DNA from: Trifolium pratense
Lineage: Eukaryota; Streptophyta; Magnoliopsida; Fabales; Fabaceae
NCBI RefSeq assembly: GCF_020283565.1
Contig: NC_060064.1
Span: 26,680,337 to 26,744,336, forward strand
Direction of reading: 5' to 3'
DNA length: 64,000 nt
Positions 22,630 through 35,154 of this stretch are shown here, piece by piece. The first letter of the stretch is position 1; each line of letters opens with the position of its first letter. The notes below the pieces were generated by a model. That model worked only from the letters and a program-made list of their open reading frames with translations. It searched no databases and was not told the origin of the DNA. Position numbers and translations under genes: made by a program.

Positions 22630-23230
22630 GCTTCTCGTAATCGTATATAAAAAAAAATATTAACTTATATGCATATATAGTACGTAACTATAAAAACATT
22701 TTAATTACATATGTATCAAGTTAGGATTTGGATTTTGATAGAGTATGTATGGAGTTAATTAATTGCGTCATGAAGGTACCGTTGGATGATCATTTATATC
22801 AGACTTAAGATCAATTAGTATACAAGTAAGTGTGTTAACACATCTTTATCCAAAACTTTAAGCCATTACATCACCTCAATTTTTTCAAACAATGTGAGAT
22901 TAGTAACTCACATCACACTTGCCACAACAATTTTTCTCTCAAGTGTGAGTCATTCAAAGTCATTCAATTTTTATATTTCTGTTCAAGTGGAAGTTTTTTT
23001 CATCCATACATTTGTACCGCCATTTATCACCCCAAGAGAAAACAATGCCTAAATAGAAACATATTTGCACGCTAACACACACAGAAATTTCAATTGATGT
23101 TTCAATATAATTTACCAAACTAAATAGGCTTTAGTGGATTTATATGAAGCAAAGAGATTTAAGGAAAAATAAATATGAGTGGTATCCCGAAAATCTCATA
23201 ATTAAGTAGTGGATTTTAGAGTTACTAAAT
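22627..23230. repeat. Right copy of the 0.6 kb direct duplication
   Basis: Near-identical partner of 20064-20657 in the same orientation. Its left edge coincides with the end of the LTR at 22629; beyond 23230 the two copies diverge completely. Confidence 0.9.
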
Positions 23231-24159
23231 GAGAATGTGATGTTATATCATGAGTGTTCACAAGATTGAAATTTGTGGTGGAAATCCAATAGACCTTGAA
23301 GTTCCTGGTAGGTCTCTACTTGTTATTATACCATAACTCAATTAAAATCATTCTCACACTCATCCTTAATTGAAGTTTTACCACTAGAGTAGATTTTAGA
23401 GTACAAAATCTAGGTACTTGAGAAAGAGACTCAATCCAAGAGATTTGGTAAGATTTCTAACACTCAAAATGAAATATATCAAGTAGTGATTCAATAGATG
23501 GAATGAATCTACGATTTGTAGTGTTTGAAAGCTCATAATTAACTTAATTCTCGCCAAAATCCATAGACTTCGAAGCTAGAACCCAAAAAAATCTTATCTT
23601 ACAAACAAAAAACACAATCCAACACCACTTGTATGTTACACCTACAAACCTGGCACCACAAAACATACATAGCAAAAGCAAGCCTCTCACAATAAGACAA
23701 AGCTTAAAACTAGTAGAAAAAGCATAAAACCACTTAAACTAGTACATTCAACTTAATGACCCTGTTGTTGTCTTTTTATTTTCCCCTTTATCAAAAAAAA
23801 AAAACTTAAACCAAAAAACCAACTTAATCACAATTTAAATGTTGTGAGCCTGTTTGCATATTTATCCCTATTGTATTTCTTATGAATTTGAATGAATGAA
23901 TATTATTGATTTTAAGTAAAAAAAAAAACCATAACTCATTAATTCATCAGCGAAGACAAATTGATGGATATTTTAGGAACATTTTAGTTGTTTTTGATAA
24001 TTTATGGACAAGATTGATGAGAAAGACTAAATTTTCTGTTTACACAAATTTTGTCTATAGGCTTAGAATTAAAATCAAACTACGACTGAAATTCAAATTG
24101 CATGTCATTGGTTCCTTTCTTTCAAGTTCATTTTTACTCACTTTTGGGTAATCAACATA
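23231..24159. other. Intergenic DNA with no recognised gene
   Basis: AT-rich with no long reading frame, terminal repeat or RNA gene that I can support. Confidence 0.5.
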
Positions 24160-24550
24160 GTTCATATGCCTTTTTTTTTTTTTTTTTTTTGACTAAAAAT
24201 AAAGGATATTCATTCATTCAAACTGATATAGTACATCGATGTAATATAAATTCAAATTTGCTAAAAACAAAAAGGATGAATCTGCAAACAAACTCACAAC
24301 ATCCATGTTAATAGCATAAAACGGCAAATTACATAAGCCTACATATATGACTATATTGAAGTGTCTGGAATGTCCATGCCCCCAGATCTGCAGCGTTGAT
24401 GACACAAAAGTCAACATTGGATAGATTTGTACTTGATCGGATCTAATCCTTCAACCTGAAACAAGTGAACACCGCACAAAGACGGGAAAACAAAATACAC
24501 CGCACAGAGACGGCACAACAGAATACACCGCACAAGGACGAGATAACAAA
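24160..24550 (-). mobile_element. Retroposon with poly(A) end, minus-strand copy
   Basis: Read on the minus strand it ends with a run of about 20 A (24171-24190 as T). The body includes GAGTTTGTTTGCAGATTC and GCCGTTTTATGCTATTAACA, shared with the plus-strand segment at 27600-28030. Its 5' part has short repeats of the type CCGTCTCTGTGCGGTGTATT (24467-24548). The tail and the second copy in opposite orientation point to a retroposon; family unknown. Confidence 0.55.
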
Positions 24551-26271
24551 TAACACAAAACCAAACAAATATGTGAAAAATCACACTTATTTAACAACGA
24601 GAAAGAAAAAACAATTTGGAAATGGAATCAATGACATTCTATAAGCATTATTATACTAGAATAACAGTCATCAATAGCTCATATTTGTTGATTTCTCAAT
24701 GATTCTGAATCTCATTAGTATTTTCACATTAGAATTACATTATCACATACTGTTTAAAATAATCCCATTGCTTAGGAGGCAACTCTGTTCTTTAACTTCT
24801 AGTTCTAGGCTTATTGATCTTTCGTCCATTCTAATAACACCATTCATATAATAACACACCGTACTTTTATTTTGTACAATTTTGTACCTTCATTATTTTT
24901 ACACTTTCCCGCCGCACCTATACCAAATCGGGGGTACAGTCCCAGTATCTATGCATCATTGAATTCTTACATCGGTTGACATCACAAGCAAAACGTTAGA
25001 TCTGGTTTCAGAAAATTGAAAACATCAAATAAAAAGAAATCGTGATGCTTTAAACTCAGAAAACTTAAATATTCAACAAACTATACCATAATTAATTACT
25101 GTACATACAGATAACTACATATATACATACAAACTATAGGATAGTTATTAATTTATAAAGTTGCTTGCATGTTGAATCTGGATCTGAGAAGTGCATCACC
25201 TGTGACATGATGAAAATACAGTATCAGATCTAACAATAAAAAAACGGTAAACTAATTTACTTACTTAATCAAAACTTGATAAAATTAAAGATGAATTTTT
25301 GTAAGGATTTAGATCCATATATCCGGGTAAGGTAAAGTGAAGGTAGGGAAAGGGAGGAGAAATTAGAAATAAGGGGAATGGGTGGAACTGGAAGGGAAAA
25401 TAATATATGATTTCTTTCCAAACAACCCATTCCCATAACTTCTAACTGCTCCAATCTCCCATTCCCACCACACTGTTTATCTTTCAGCCGCAACCTAAAA
25501 AATTTCATTCTCTGTGCAGTGTTACTTGAGACTACTCTCTCTTATACATAGTACGTTTATGTGGCCTTGTCAAAGTTATCGGTATCACTCCCATTTTTAG
25601 GGTTTTCTTTATTAGGAAAATGTTACTAATATTATATGGGTTATGTTAACTTGTGCCCTAAGACACATGTTAAGCTACCTAAAAATAGAAATATAGTATT
25701 TAATGATACAAAAAATTTAATGTTTAAATAATTAAATACATCACAAATTCAATAAATTTTTTTCACATTTATCTTTTTAATAAGGGCACATGTTAACATT
25801 CTCCATATTATATTATTATTATGAAAATGTTAAATGTGTCTCAACGCAATCGTTAAGAAAACAAAAATGATAGTAAATATAGTTTTAAAAGTAAAATAGT
25901 GTTTTCTTTTTTATAAGCAAAGATAAAAGTAAAATAGTGTAATCAATGTTTGAAAAAAAAATTAAAAATATTTTCTACTTAAAATTGCTTTTATTTCTAT
26001 TTATGTTTTCTTAACTATTGTTCCAAACATGTATCAAAAAAAGAAAGAAAAAAAAACTATTGTCCCGAAGACCGTTTAGTAGGATCCTTTTTATTATAGT
26101 CACGAGATACTACTTATCGGAAAAAAAAATTATCTTGAAAACAACAATTTTTATATTTTAAAAAGTTGATTAGATAAATTTTAAGATAACTTATTATATT
26201 TGGATCTTTAATTAATGCTCCAAAGACACTAGCATTTCACTTTTTATTACTCCTCGTCACTTAAAACTTGT
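24551..26271. other. Intergenic DNA with no recognised gene
   Basis: No gene could be supported. A purine-rich patch near 25320-25400 and its pyrimidine-rich partner near 25430-25470 may form a weak fold-back, but terminal repeats were not clear. Confidence 0.5.
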
Positions 26272-26287
26272 TTGCCCATTTTATACT

Positions 26288-27062
26288 TTTTTTTTTTTAA
26301 CAAGTCAAAATGAGATATATTAACTAAATCAGTCTCCCCGGCACAAGGCGTACCGAACTAGACTACAAAAGTTTACAAGATGAAACAAACAATCAAAACA
26401 TATACAAAAGTCATACAAGGCCCAGACAAAGTAGAGGACTAGACCACCAACTATGGTAGTTCAAAGCTAACGTAATACTCTTAGACTTCAACCACCTAAA
26501 TGAAAACAGCTTGATCTTGTCCAACAAAACATGGGGCATATCTGCTGAGCCTCGAAACAATCGGTGATTTCTCTCCGTCCATACAACCCAAACGCAAACA
26601 AGCCAAATGAGCTGTAGAAAAGATCGACGCGCTCGAGATCCACCTGCTGAAAATGTGAACTGAATAAAGTGATCACGCAAAGAAACGAAATCTACCAAAG
26701 GAATGTCAATCCACGAACGCACTAAATCCCATAGAGAATCAACAAAACCGCAAGATAGGAATAAGTGATGGGCCGATTCAGACGCACCACATCCAAAAAC
26801 ACACATGTGAGCTGTAGGAGATAAAACCCGTCGAGTAACCAGATTCACCCTCGTGGGCAACCTGTCACGCAATAAACGCCACGCAAGGATGAAAACCTTC
26901 AAAGGAACCTGAGAGTGTCAAATGAGATTGTCCGCAACATCCATAGTAACCAAAGCATGAGATATCAGGAGCTTGTAAGCCCCCCTAACCGTATAACCTG
27001 AGTCAGGATCAGGATACCACTGCCACCTGTCCAAAGAAAAGGCCTGAGGGAGCTTTGAAGGA
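26288..27062 (-). mobile_element. 5'-truncated LINE insertion
   Basis: A 775-bp insertion is bounded by the 16-bp direct repeat TTGCCCATTTTATACT (26272-26287 and 27063-27078). It has a poly(A) tail on the minus strand (T run at 26288). Target-site duplication plus poly(A) plus 5' truncation is the signature of LINE target-primed reverse transcription. It encodes the zinc-binding C-terminal region of ORF2. Confidence 0.9.
26411..26992 (-). pseudogene. LINE ORF2 C-terminus (zf-RVT domain)
   Basis: Reading the minus strand, DSGYTVRGAYKLLISHALVT is followed by a stop at the position where relatives have Trp ('DLIWH.QVPLKV'). The frame then continues VPLKVFILAWRLLRDRLPTR, then CVFGCGASESAHHLFLSC, giving the C-x3-C...H-x3-4-H...C pattern of the reverse-transcriptase zinc-binding domain. 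It ends HSWWSSPLLCLGLV. The 5' part of ORF2, including the polymerase, is absent through truncation, so the copy is dead. A sibling tail lies at 63030-63276. Confidence 0.85.
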
Positions 27063-27078
27063 TTGCCCATTTTATACT

Positions 27079-27599
27079 GTTTAAGAAAATTGTAATAATT
27101 TGTGTCAAAAAAAAATTGTAATAATTAAAAGAAGAAAATGTAAATTTAAATATGCTAATCAACTCATACTAGTTATGTTATAGCATAAACCAACGACTAA
27201 ATTACTTTTTTGCCCCCTTAACTAATTTTTAGGCTTTGTTTTGGCCCCTTAATTAATAAGCATTCCATTTTTGCCCCTTAAGTTTATCTTCGTTAGTCAA
27301 AAAGGTCACTTCCGTTAAATTTTAACAATAATTATATATCATTATTTTATTAAGTTTAGCTGCATTATCATTATTTTTTTTGAAGCATATCATTATTATT
27401 ATTATTTTATTAGCAGCCCATTTTTATTTATTTGAGGTTCTCAAACTCAGCCGCCAACCCCGCTAAATAACCTTAATTTTTCTTTTGCTTTTTTTTCTAT
27501 GTTCATCCATTAGAAAGGGATGATTTAGGATCAATTTTGATTCGAAATCACCCCTCTTGATTGTTTTTTTTTTATTTCTTTTTTAATTCAATACGTGAT
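27079..27599. other. Intergenic DNA with one arm of a fold-back-like repeat
   Basis: Between 27205 and 27340 are spaced motifs TTTTTGCCCCCTTAACTAA, TTTTGGCCCCTTAATTAA and TTTTTGCCCCTTAAG, resembling one arm of legume fold-back elements. I did not find the matching inverted arm. Confidence 0.4.
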
Positions 27600-28030
27600 T
27601 TACACATAATTTTAGATTTCATTTGAGTTTTTTCTTTGTGATTTCTTCGTTTGTCCCGCCTTAACGCGGAGTTATTTGTTATCTCGTCTTTGTACTGTGT
27701 TTGTCCCGTATTTGTACGGTGTTTGTTTTGTTTAAATTTGCAGATTTGTTTCAATCCGAATTCAGAGCATATTCAATGATTTTAGAGTCGTCAACGTTGC
27801 AGATATGAAGGCATGACTATTCCGGACACTTGAATTTTATTATATCAATTGTAGGTTTTGTCATATTTGTAGACATTTAACCATTTTATGCTATTAACCC
27901 GGATGCTGTGAGTTTGTTCGCAGATTCATCCTTTTTAGTTTTTAGCGAATTTGAATATGTAATGATTTCGATTGATGTACTCTGCCGATTTAAATGAATG
28001 AATATCGTTTTTTTCGTCAAAAAAATAAAA
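27600..28030 (+). mobile_element. Retroposon, plus-strand copy
   Basis: It shares ordered blocks with the minus-strand element at 24160-24550, including TCGTCAACGTTGCAGAT, TTTTATGCTATTAACC and GAGTTTGTTCGCAGATTC, and ends in a short A-rich tail at about 28017-28030. Repeated GTTTGTCCCGTATTTGTACG-like units lie at its 5' part, as in the other copy. Confidence 0.5.
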
Positions 28031-28562
28031 TAATAATTGTATAAAGTGGACCAACAGTGTACAAATTTGTGTGTGTTTTTTTAATGGCATTTAAATTAGT
28101 GTGTCAAATGAAGGTCATTGGATCTTGAAGATCTTTTACATTGACCACCAACACCTAATTTTATTTTGTTTTCTTAGTCTTCCTCCTCTTATTGTTCTTC
28201 ACCATCTTCATTCAAATCCAGAAAATCCTCCTCTTCTTGTTCTTCACCGTTGTCATATTTGAGAACTGAAACTGCAAAATTGCTCCAAAACAAGTAGTAA
28301 TTTCAAAATCCTGGTTTGCACACTATTGAACGGTGATAGTCATTCAATGTGATATAGTAAAATAGTCAAATAGTCAATTTTTGTCCACAAATTTTAGAGC
28401 AACTAACAAAAATGTCGAAATTGTTAGATTGAACGCTCTGATTTAGGTTCGAATCTCGAGTCTTTCATTGTGTATGTGAGTTTTCAATGACTATTTTTAT
28501 TTCGTCTATCTTCCAAAAAATAGTCAATTTTTTATCGGTAAGTCCTACCTCAATTGACAAAT

Positions 28563-29486
28563 GTTAATTGTTAAGTGTTTATATACTAGAGGCAATCATC
28601 ACCTTACAAGCCGGTTTTATAAGGATGAGTTATGCCCAATACTCATTTCTAAGATGGTATCAGAGCCTCTCCACGATCCTTTGGGCCACCTGTTATTAGG
28701 TTTCCACTATCGGGCCACCTATCGTTTATATCCACGCACTAAGCCTAATAGTGCTGGGCGTGAGAGGGTGTATTAAGAGTCCCACATCGGTTGAGAGATG
28801 ACCTGACTAAGTGTTTATATATTAGAGGCAATCTCTCACCTTACAAGGCGATTTTGTAAGAATGAGTTATGCCCAATACTCATTTCTAAGTAGAGATGAC
28901 AATGGGTAGGGTACTATAATACTCATTCCATACCCGCGGATTGAAAAAATACCTGCACTCATCCCCATACCCTATGGGCACCTACGTACTCATACCCATA
29001 CCCGTTACCCGCATTTTTACTAAAAACAAATTGATCAATTATAAAATATCATATAATTTTAATAGAATTAAAAAAAAAATTAAAGATTTTAATATTGACT
29101 AATGAAAATTATAAACAAAATTATTACTAATCTTACGTTAAAATTCATATTTATGTTAAATATTCACATTAGTTTTATATTATGTTATAAATAAACATTT
29201 TTATTAAAAATATGTAATAGTTTAGTAGAGTTGTATTGTTTTAAATTAATTTACATATATTATAATATCTTAATATAAATAAAATAAATAAATATATATT
29301 ATGCGGGTATAGGGCGGGGTGGGTACTAAGGTACCCGTACCCGCACCCATTCCCTTTTATTTTTGCGGGTAATTACCCATACTCATGCCCGTACCCAAAA
29401 TGCGAATTTTTATCATACCCTTTGTGGGTAATTTTTGCGGGTACCCTCTGAATATAAGTCAAATTACCATCCCAATTTCTAAGATT
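28563..29486 (+). mobile_element. TRIM retrotransposon, copy 2, interrupted by an hAT MITE
   Basis: Primer binding site TGGTATCAGAGCC lies at 28655-28667 and a purine-rich tract (GGGCGTGAGAGGGTG) precedes the second LTR, which starts near 28770 with TATTAAGAGTCCCACATCGG. The first LTR (28563-28653) has lost about 35 bp near its start. The last bases of the second LTR, TTTCTAAGA, are found at 29476-29484 because an hAT-type MITE was inserted there. It is the same family as the copy at 8433. Confidence 0.8.
28891..29475. mobile_element. hAT-type MITE, 585 bp
   Basis: Ends are imperfect inverted repeats (TAGAGATGACAATGGG on the left; TTGGGATGGTAATTTG reading inward from the right). The 8-bp repeat TTTCTAAG flanks it at 28883-28890 and 29476-29483. 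Both arms are rich in ACCCGTACCC-type motifs and the centre is AT-rich. An 8-bp duplication is characteristic of hAT transposases. Confidence 0.85.
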
Positions 29487-30295
29487 AATATCGTTAGGTC
29501 GAACCTTTTCATCAAGGTTGAACTCCGGATGTAAGAGTTATTTGTGTGAGTTTCATTACTATCTGCCCTTTTTTTTTTGGTACAGTACTATCTGCCCTTT
29601 ATCTACATAAAAAAATAGTTAATTTTTGTAGTCACATCCCAAAAATATATTGTTACACACTATCTCACAGACATCTGATCAATCTCAATGAAAAACTAGA
29701 GATTGAATCAACAACATTTTTTGCTTTTTCATCGACCTTGCATCTTTTTCTTTCGTTTGCAAGTAGTTTAAAATATTAATTTGAAATTCACGTAAATTGA
29801 AATCACATAATTATGTAGTCTAAGTTAACAGACATTTGAAAACTCACATTAATAAATCATACATCAACCAAAAAAAAAAATTACATTAACTAACTACTAT
29901 ATGTAGACATATACTTAAAACAAGTTGGTGTATGTATTGTTACCGATGCTGATTGAGTGCGGTCAGAAGCTATGACGGTATACAATCAGTGAGATCTAGA
30001 CCATTCAATTGAGATCGGATGGTTTAGATCTTAATCAAATTTTTTACTATTTTGGAAAATTAAAACTACAACAAAATCTATACCGTTCAATTTTAATCTT
30101 ATGGTTAGAAGATGCTGATCGCATGATTATTATTGGATCCAATTTCATTGTTTTACAAAGTTTTGTATTTCATTTTTTTAAGAAAAGTAAAAGCAAAATA
30201 AAATAATACTCATATTTTTCACTCCAACCCTTTTTGTTTTTATATCGAGTATTCTTAGTACAAATTTATCTCTTAACTATGTAAAATATGAAGAC
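29487..30295. other. AT-rich intergenic DNA
   Basis: No gene, RNA or clear mobile-element end recognised. Confidence 0.5.
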
Positions 30296-30536
30296 TTAAT
30301 TAGTAAAATAGTTTCTTAAAGACATTTTTGATTTCACATTGGTCCTTAAAGAAAAAAATGTCTGAATAGGTCCCTTAAAGGAAAAAAGTTCCGAATAGGT
30401 CCCTTAAATACATATCCGTTAATCAGTTTGGTTCAGACCTTTTTTTTCTTCCTTAAGAGACATATTCAGATCTTTTTTTCTTTAAGGGACCAATCTGAAA
30501 CCAAAAATATCTTTAAGAGACCATTTTACTAATTAA
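30296..30536. mobile_element. Fold-back MITE, about 240 bp
   Basis: The left end TTAATTAGTAAAATAGTTTC and the right end, read inward on the minus strand as TTAATTAGTAAAATGGTCTC, are inverted repeats. The pairing continues through TTGGTCCTTAAAG and its complement. No target duplication was clear. Confidence 0.75.
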
Positions 30537-31173
30537 ACCAAATATGAATGATGAATTATCTCCAAACATAATTTTTTTTTTCTCACCAACTAGCATCTAT
30601 CTCACTAAGCAGCATAATCTGATTTGGAATTATGACATCAAATATTTCAGTCCTCTTTCGATCATAGTTGCGGGATCAAATTGTGATTCTCCTTATCGAA
30701 TTTAACGTCCTTAACTATAAATAATTCAAACTTAAAATTTTGATAAAATTAAATAAGTTCCGACCATCTCAACCCAAAGACTTTCGTTGCTTTTCACTTT
30801 TCACTTTCCCATAAGTCACTCAAAAGGGTTTAAAGCCCTCTCCTTTCCCAAACTCTGCCCCTTATTTCTTCAAAACATATACCCCAGTTCTTCCAAACTA
30901 CAATTTTGAGCCTTTTCCTTCAAGTAAATGCATGTAATCATTTGTAAAGACTCAATCTTTCAAGCTATACATCGTTTTTTCGCTGTATAATTCATCTGGG
31001 TCATTCTGTACTTGCCCCATTTTCAGTACAATGTTAAAAGTGTCCTTTGTGAGTGTCTTATGAATAGGGTTCTCTTTTTTTTTTTTTTTTTTTGAATTTG
31101 TGACAAAGTAACAAAACCCCATTTGGAAAAAGTAAAGATTTTTGGCAATTTCAGTGAAGTAAGAAAGAAAAAG

Positions 31174-34100
31174 ATGATTCAGTTACTGTTCTTGGTGATT
31201 TTTGCTGAAGGTGTTATGGCTTTTCTTATGTTGGTGAAGATAGGTCCATTAAGGGATCTTGTGATGAAGAGTTTGGATCAGCTCAAAATGGGGAAGGCTC
31301 CTGCTACCGTAAAAACTATTGCTGGAACAATGTTTGTGATTCTTCTTTCAAGTCTTATGAGTATTGTTAAGATCCAGAATAAAGGTGCTAAGCTTGGTAC
31401 TATGTCACCTATGGATCAAGTTCTTTGGAGAACTCATTTGCTCGAGGCTTCACTTCTTGGTATGTTCATGATCCTTTCATCTTTGTCATTTGCATTTTTA
31501 TGTTAGTTGTTTTTAATGCTTATGTATAAGTTGTTAGGTTAGGTTAATTTTGAACTGTTAGAACTTAGAATGAAGTTTTTTAGGTTTTATGGCTCTTATG
31601 TTGTTAGGTTAGGTTAATTTTGAAGTGTTAGAATGAAGTTTTTGATGTGATGCTGTTTTTCTTTGTTATTGTCATGCTGTGAAAACATGTATGTATAAGT
31701 TGTTTTTGTTCTGTTATTGAAGTTGTTTCAGAGAACTACATAATCTTTTAAATGTAATTTGAAACTCCAACCGACGTACCGGTCATTATTAAGTTGCTAT
31801 TGGAAATGGACATAGTTAAAAGTGCCTTTTTTTGACTCACTAATCCGCAATCAGCACAGCTGATTTCCTTTATTTATCTGAATTGATTACTTGGTGTCTT
31901 ATTTGGCGCTAATCGGCATTGTATCTGCGTTATTTTGGTATAGCAGTTATAGCTCATAATTGTAAATCTGCGAGCTTTGATATCTGATTTCTTTATGATT
32001 CTCATTAAAAACACGTTTATAACATAACAATTGCATATTTATCTGTTTGAAGTTGTCATGGCTCATGAAAATGGCTGTGTTTATAAAATAACCTGAAATG
32101 CAATACCTGAATGATAAGGCCGCGTAGTGCACAAAACATTAACCTCACGTGTCACGATAGTAGCACTGGATTCCACAATATCTCAATGTGTGTACCTATC
32201 TACAAAGGAGATGAATGAAGTCACGATCAAGAATATATGAGCAAACCCATCGTTGCAAGTTTGCAATGATCCCAACAGGCTAATGAGGTTAACGAAACCA
32301 ACTCTGGTGAGCTGAAACCCATCTCTATCGATCTGAATCTAGCTCCAATGTGGGGAACCTAGTGCCACCATCCTTCATTCTAGAAATTTTGAACCTTTTA
32401 TATTGCCAATTTGTCCACCGATTTTGAACTTGTTAAACTCTTTCTGTGTGCTGAGTTGTGAAACCTATGTTGTCATTTGCGAATTTGTCTATAAAAAATA
32501 CTACTACTGTGATATATTTTTTTGTATTCTTCTGGTGTAGTAGCCCAACATCCCAATGAGGTGAATGAACCTTACTCCGATGAGCTAAAACCTAGCTTTA
32601 ACAAGTTGAATCTACTTCAACAAGGGAAACTATCGTTCACTCTTTAGTAATTTTGGACTTTGTGATTTGCCAATCTTTCCATTGATTTTGACCTTATTAC
32701 ACTCTTACAAGCATTACAAAGGCCATAGCTTTCTGCGGTGTTAGGACTAAACCCACCCTGTTACACATAGCGTAATGAAAGCATATGAGGCTACAATGAA
32801 GGCAGTCCAAATTTTCCGCAATTAAGGTGGCTAGGCTTGGACTGCAATTAAGGCGGAATTATAGAGTGATGTTTAGCAGCAGATATTCTGGTCGAAAAGA
32901 GCTAGAGTTTGATATCATATATATAAGTGTGGTTGAGCCCCACATCGTAAGTAGTTGAAAGCTGTTGACCGAAGAAAGGGCATAAAATAACCTTCGATTT
33001 CAAGGTTACAGCATACTAACCTGGATGGGTCAATGGGTGATCAAGAATGCCCATGCCTAGACGAGTGACCTCCATTGCACTTAGGAGGGTTGCTGGTCTA
33101 TGGCTCACCCAAGTGGTAGAGCCACGTCGTAATTTGTGGTAGTGGGGCATGCATTCGTGCGGCCCCTTTCAAGTCAAGATAATGTTTTTTTAGACGGTGT
33201 AATGGAATTGCTTATTTTATTCATTTGTTTATCTTTTCATATCGGTTCCTGTGACTTTTTGGTTGGTACCGATGGCACGTCGTTAGCAGACTTCTGTTGA
33301 GGATCTTGTTAAATACTTGATTTAAAAAAACTCTGTATCTGTATAGTATTGTATCATACTATGTATCTTGGCTTCATAAAAATTGGGTTAACTTGTTGAC
33401 AAAATCATTTATGTAAACTCAGGTAGGTCATGAATTTGAGGACGGTTGAATTGTTATATTCCTCAAACATGCCTAACATGTTAGGTAATGGTGCGTGTTT
33501 ATTAGAAAAACCCAAAATGCAATACCTGAATGACGAGGCTGTATAATGCACAAAGCATTAACCTCACAATGGTAGCACTAGACTCCACAACGTCCCAACG
33601 CAAGCCTATCCGCAAAGGAGGTGATTGATGTTGTATTGAGTCTCAATCCAATTGCTCCTAACTTAGTTTTGATCAATAATACATGAGCAAACCCATCGTT
33701 GCAAGTCTTCTAGGAACCCATCTGGCTCTGGCCATTGAAGTGAATGAACCTGACTCTAATGGCAATGGGGTAAAACCTAGTGGCACCATTCTTTAGTTCA
33801 GAAATTTCGGACCTAGTGATTTGCCAATTTTGTCCATCAATTTTGGATTGGGATCTATGTTTGTAGATTCTGGTGTGGTACCCCAATATGCCAACGCGGT
33901 GAACTCTAACGTATTGTTCATTATTAAGTTGCTATTGGAAATGGACATATTTAAATGTGCCTTTTTCGACTCACTAATCCTCAATCAGCACAGCTCATTT
34001 CAATTATTTATCTGAATTTATTACTCAATGTCTTATTTGGCGCTGATCGGCATTGTATATGCGTTATTTTGGTACAGTAGTTAGAGCTCATAATTGCAAA

Positions 34101-35098
34101 TCTGCGAGTTTTGATGTCTGGTTTCTCTATGATTCTCATTAAAAACACATTTATAACATAGCGATTGCATATTTATCTGTTTGAAGTTGTCATGGCTCAT
34201 GAAAATGGCTGTGTTTATAAAATAACCTGAAATGCAATACCTGAATGACGAGGCCGCGTAGTGCACAAACCATTAACCTCACGATAGTAGCACTGGATTC
34301 CACAATATCTCAACACGTGTACCTATCCACAAAGTAGGGGAATGATATTGTATCGAGTCTCAACCCCATTGCTCCCAAAATAATTGAAGCCACGATCATG
34401 AATATATGAGCAAACCCATCGTTGCAAGTTTGCAATGAACCCAACAGGTCAATGAGGTTAATGAAACCAACTCTGGTCGGCTGAAACCCATCTTTATCGA
34501 TCTGAATCTAACTCCAATGTGGGGAACCTAGTGCCACCATCTTTCATTCTAGAAATTTTGAACCTTATATATTGCCAATTTGTCAACTGATTTTGAACTT
34601 GTTAAACTCTTTGGGTGCTGAGTTGTGAAACCTATGTTGTCATTTGCGAATTTGACCATCAATAATACTACTGTGATATATTTTTTTGCATTCTTCTGGT
34701 GTAGTAGCCTAACATGCTAATGAGGTGAATGAACCTTACTCCGATGAGCTAAAACCTATCTTTAACAAGTTGAATATACTTCAACAAGGGGAACCCAATA
34801 TCACCATCGTTCACTCTTTAGTAATTTTGGACTTTGTGATTCGACAATCTTTTCATTGATTTTGACCTTATTACACTCTTACAAGCATTACAAAGGCCAT
34901 AGCTTTTGGCGATGTTAGGACTAAACCCACCCTGTTACACATAGCATAATGAAAGCACTGGAGGCTTCAATGAAGGCAGTCCGAAAGTCTGAATTTTCCA
35001 CAATTAAGGTGGCTAGGCATGGACTGCAATTAAGGCAGAATTCTAGCGTGATGTTTAGCAGCAGATATCCTCAGCGAAAAGAGCTGGAGTTTGATATC

Positions 35099-35154
<56 letters not shown>

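Noticed and set aside
20064..23230. Complete LTR retrotransposon using the 0.6 kb repeats as LTRs
   Set aside because: The repeats lack TG...CA ends, and the only primer binding site found belongs to the separate 183-bp LTR on the minus strand.
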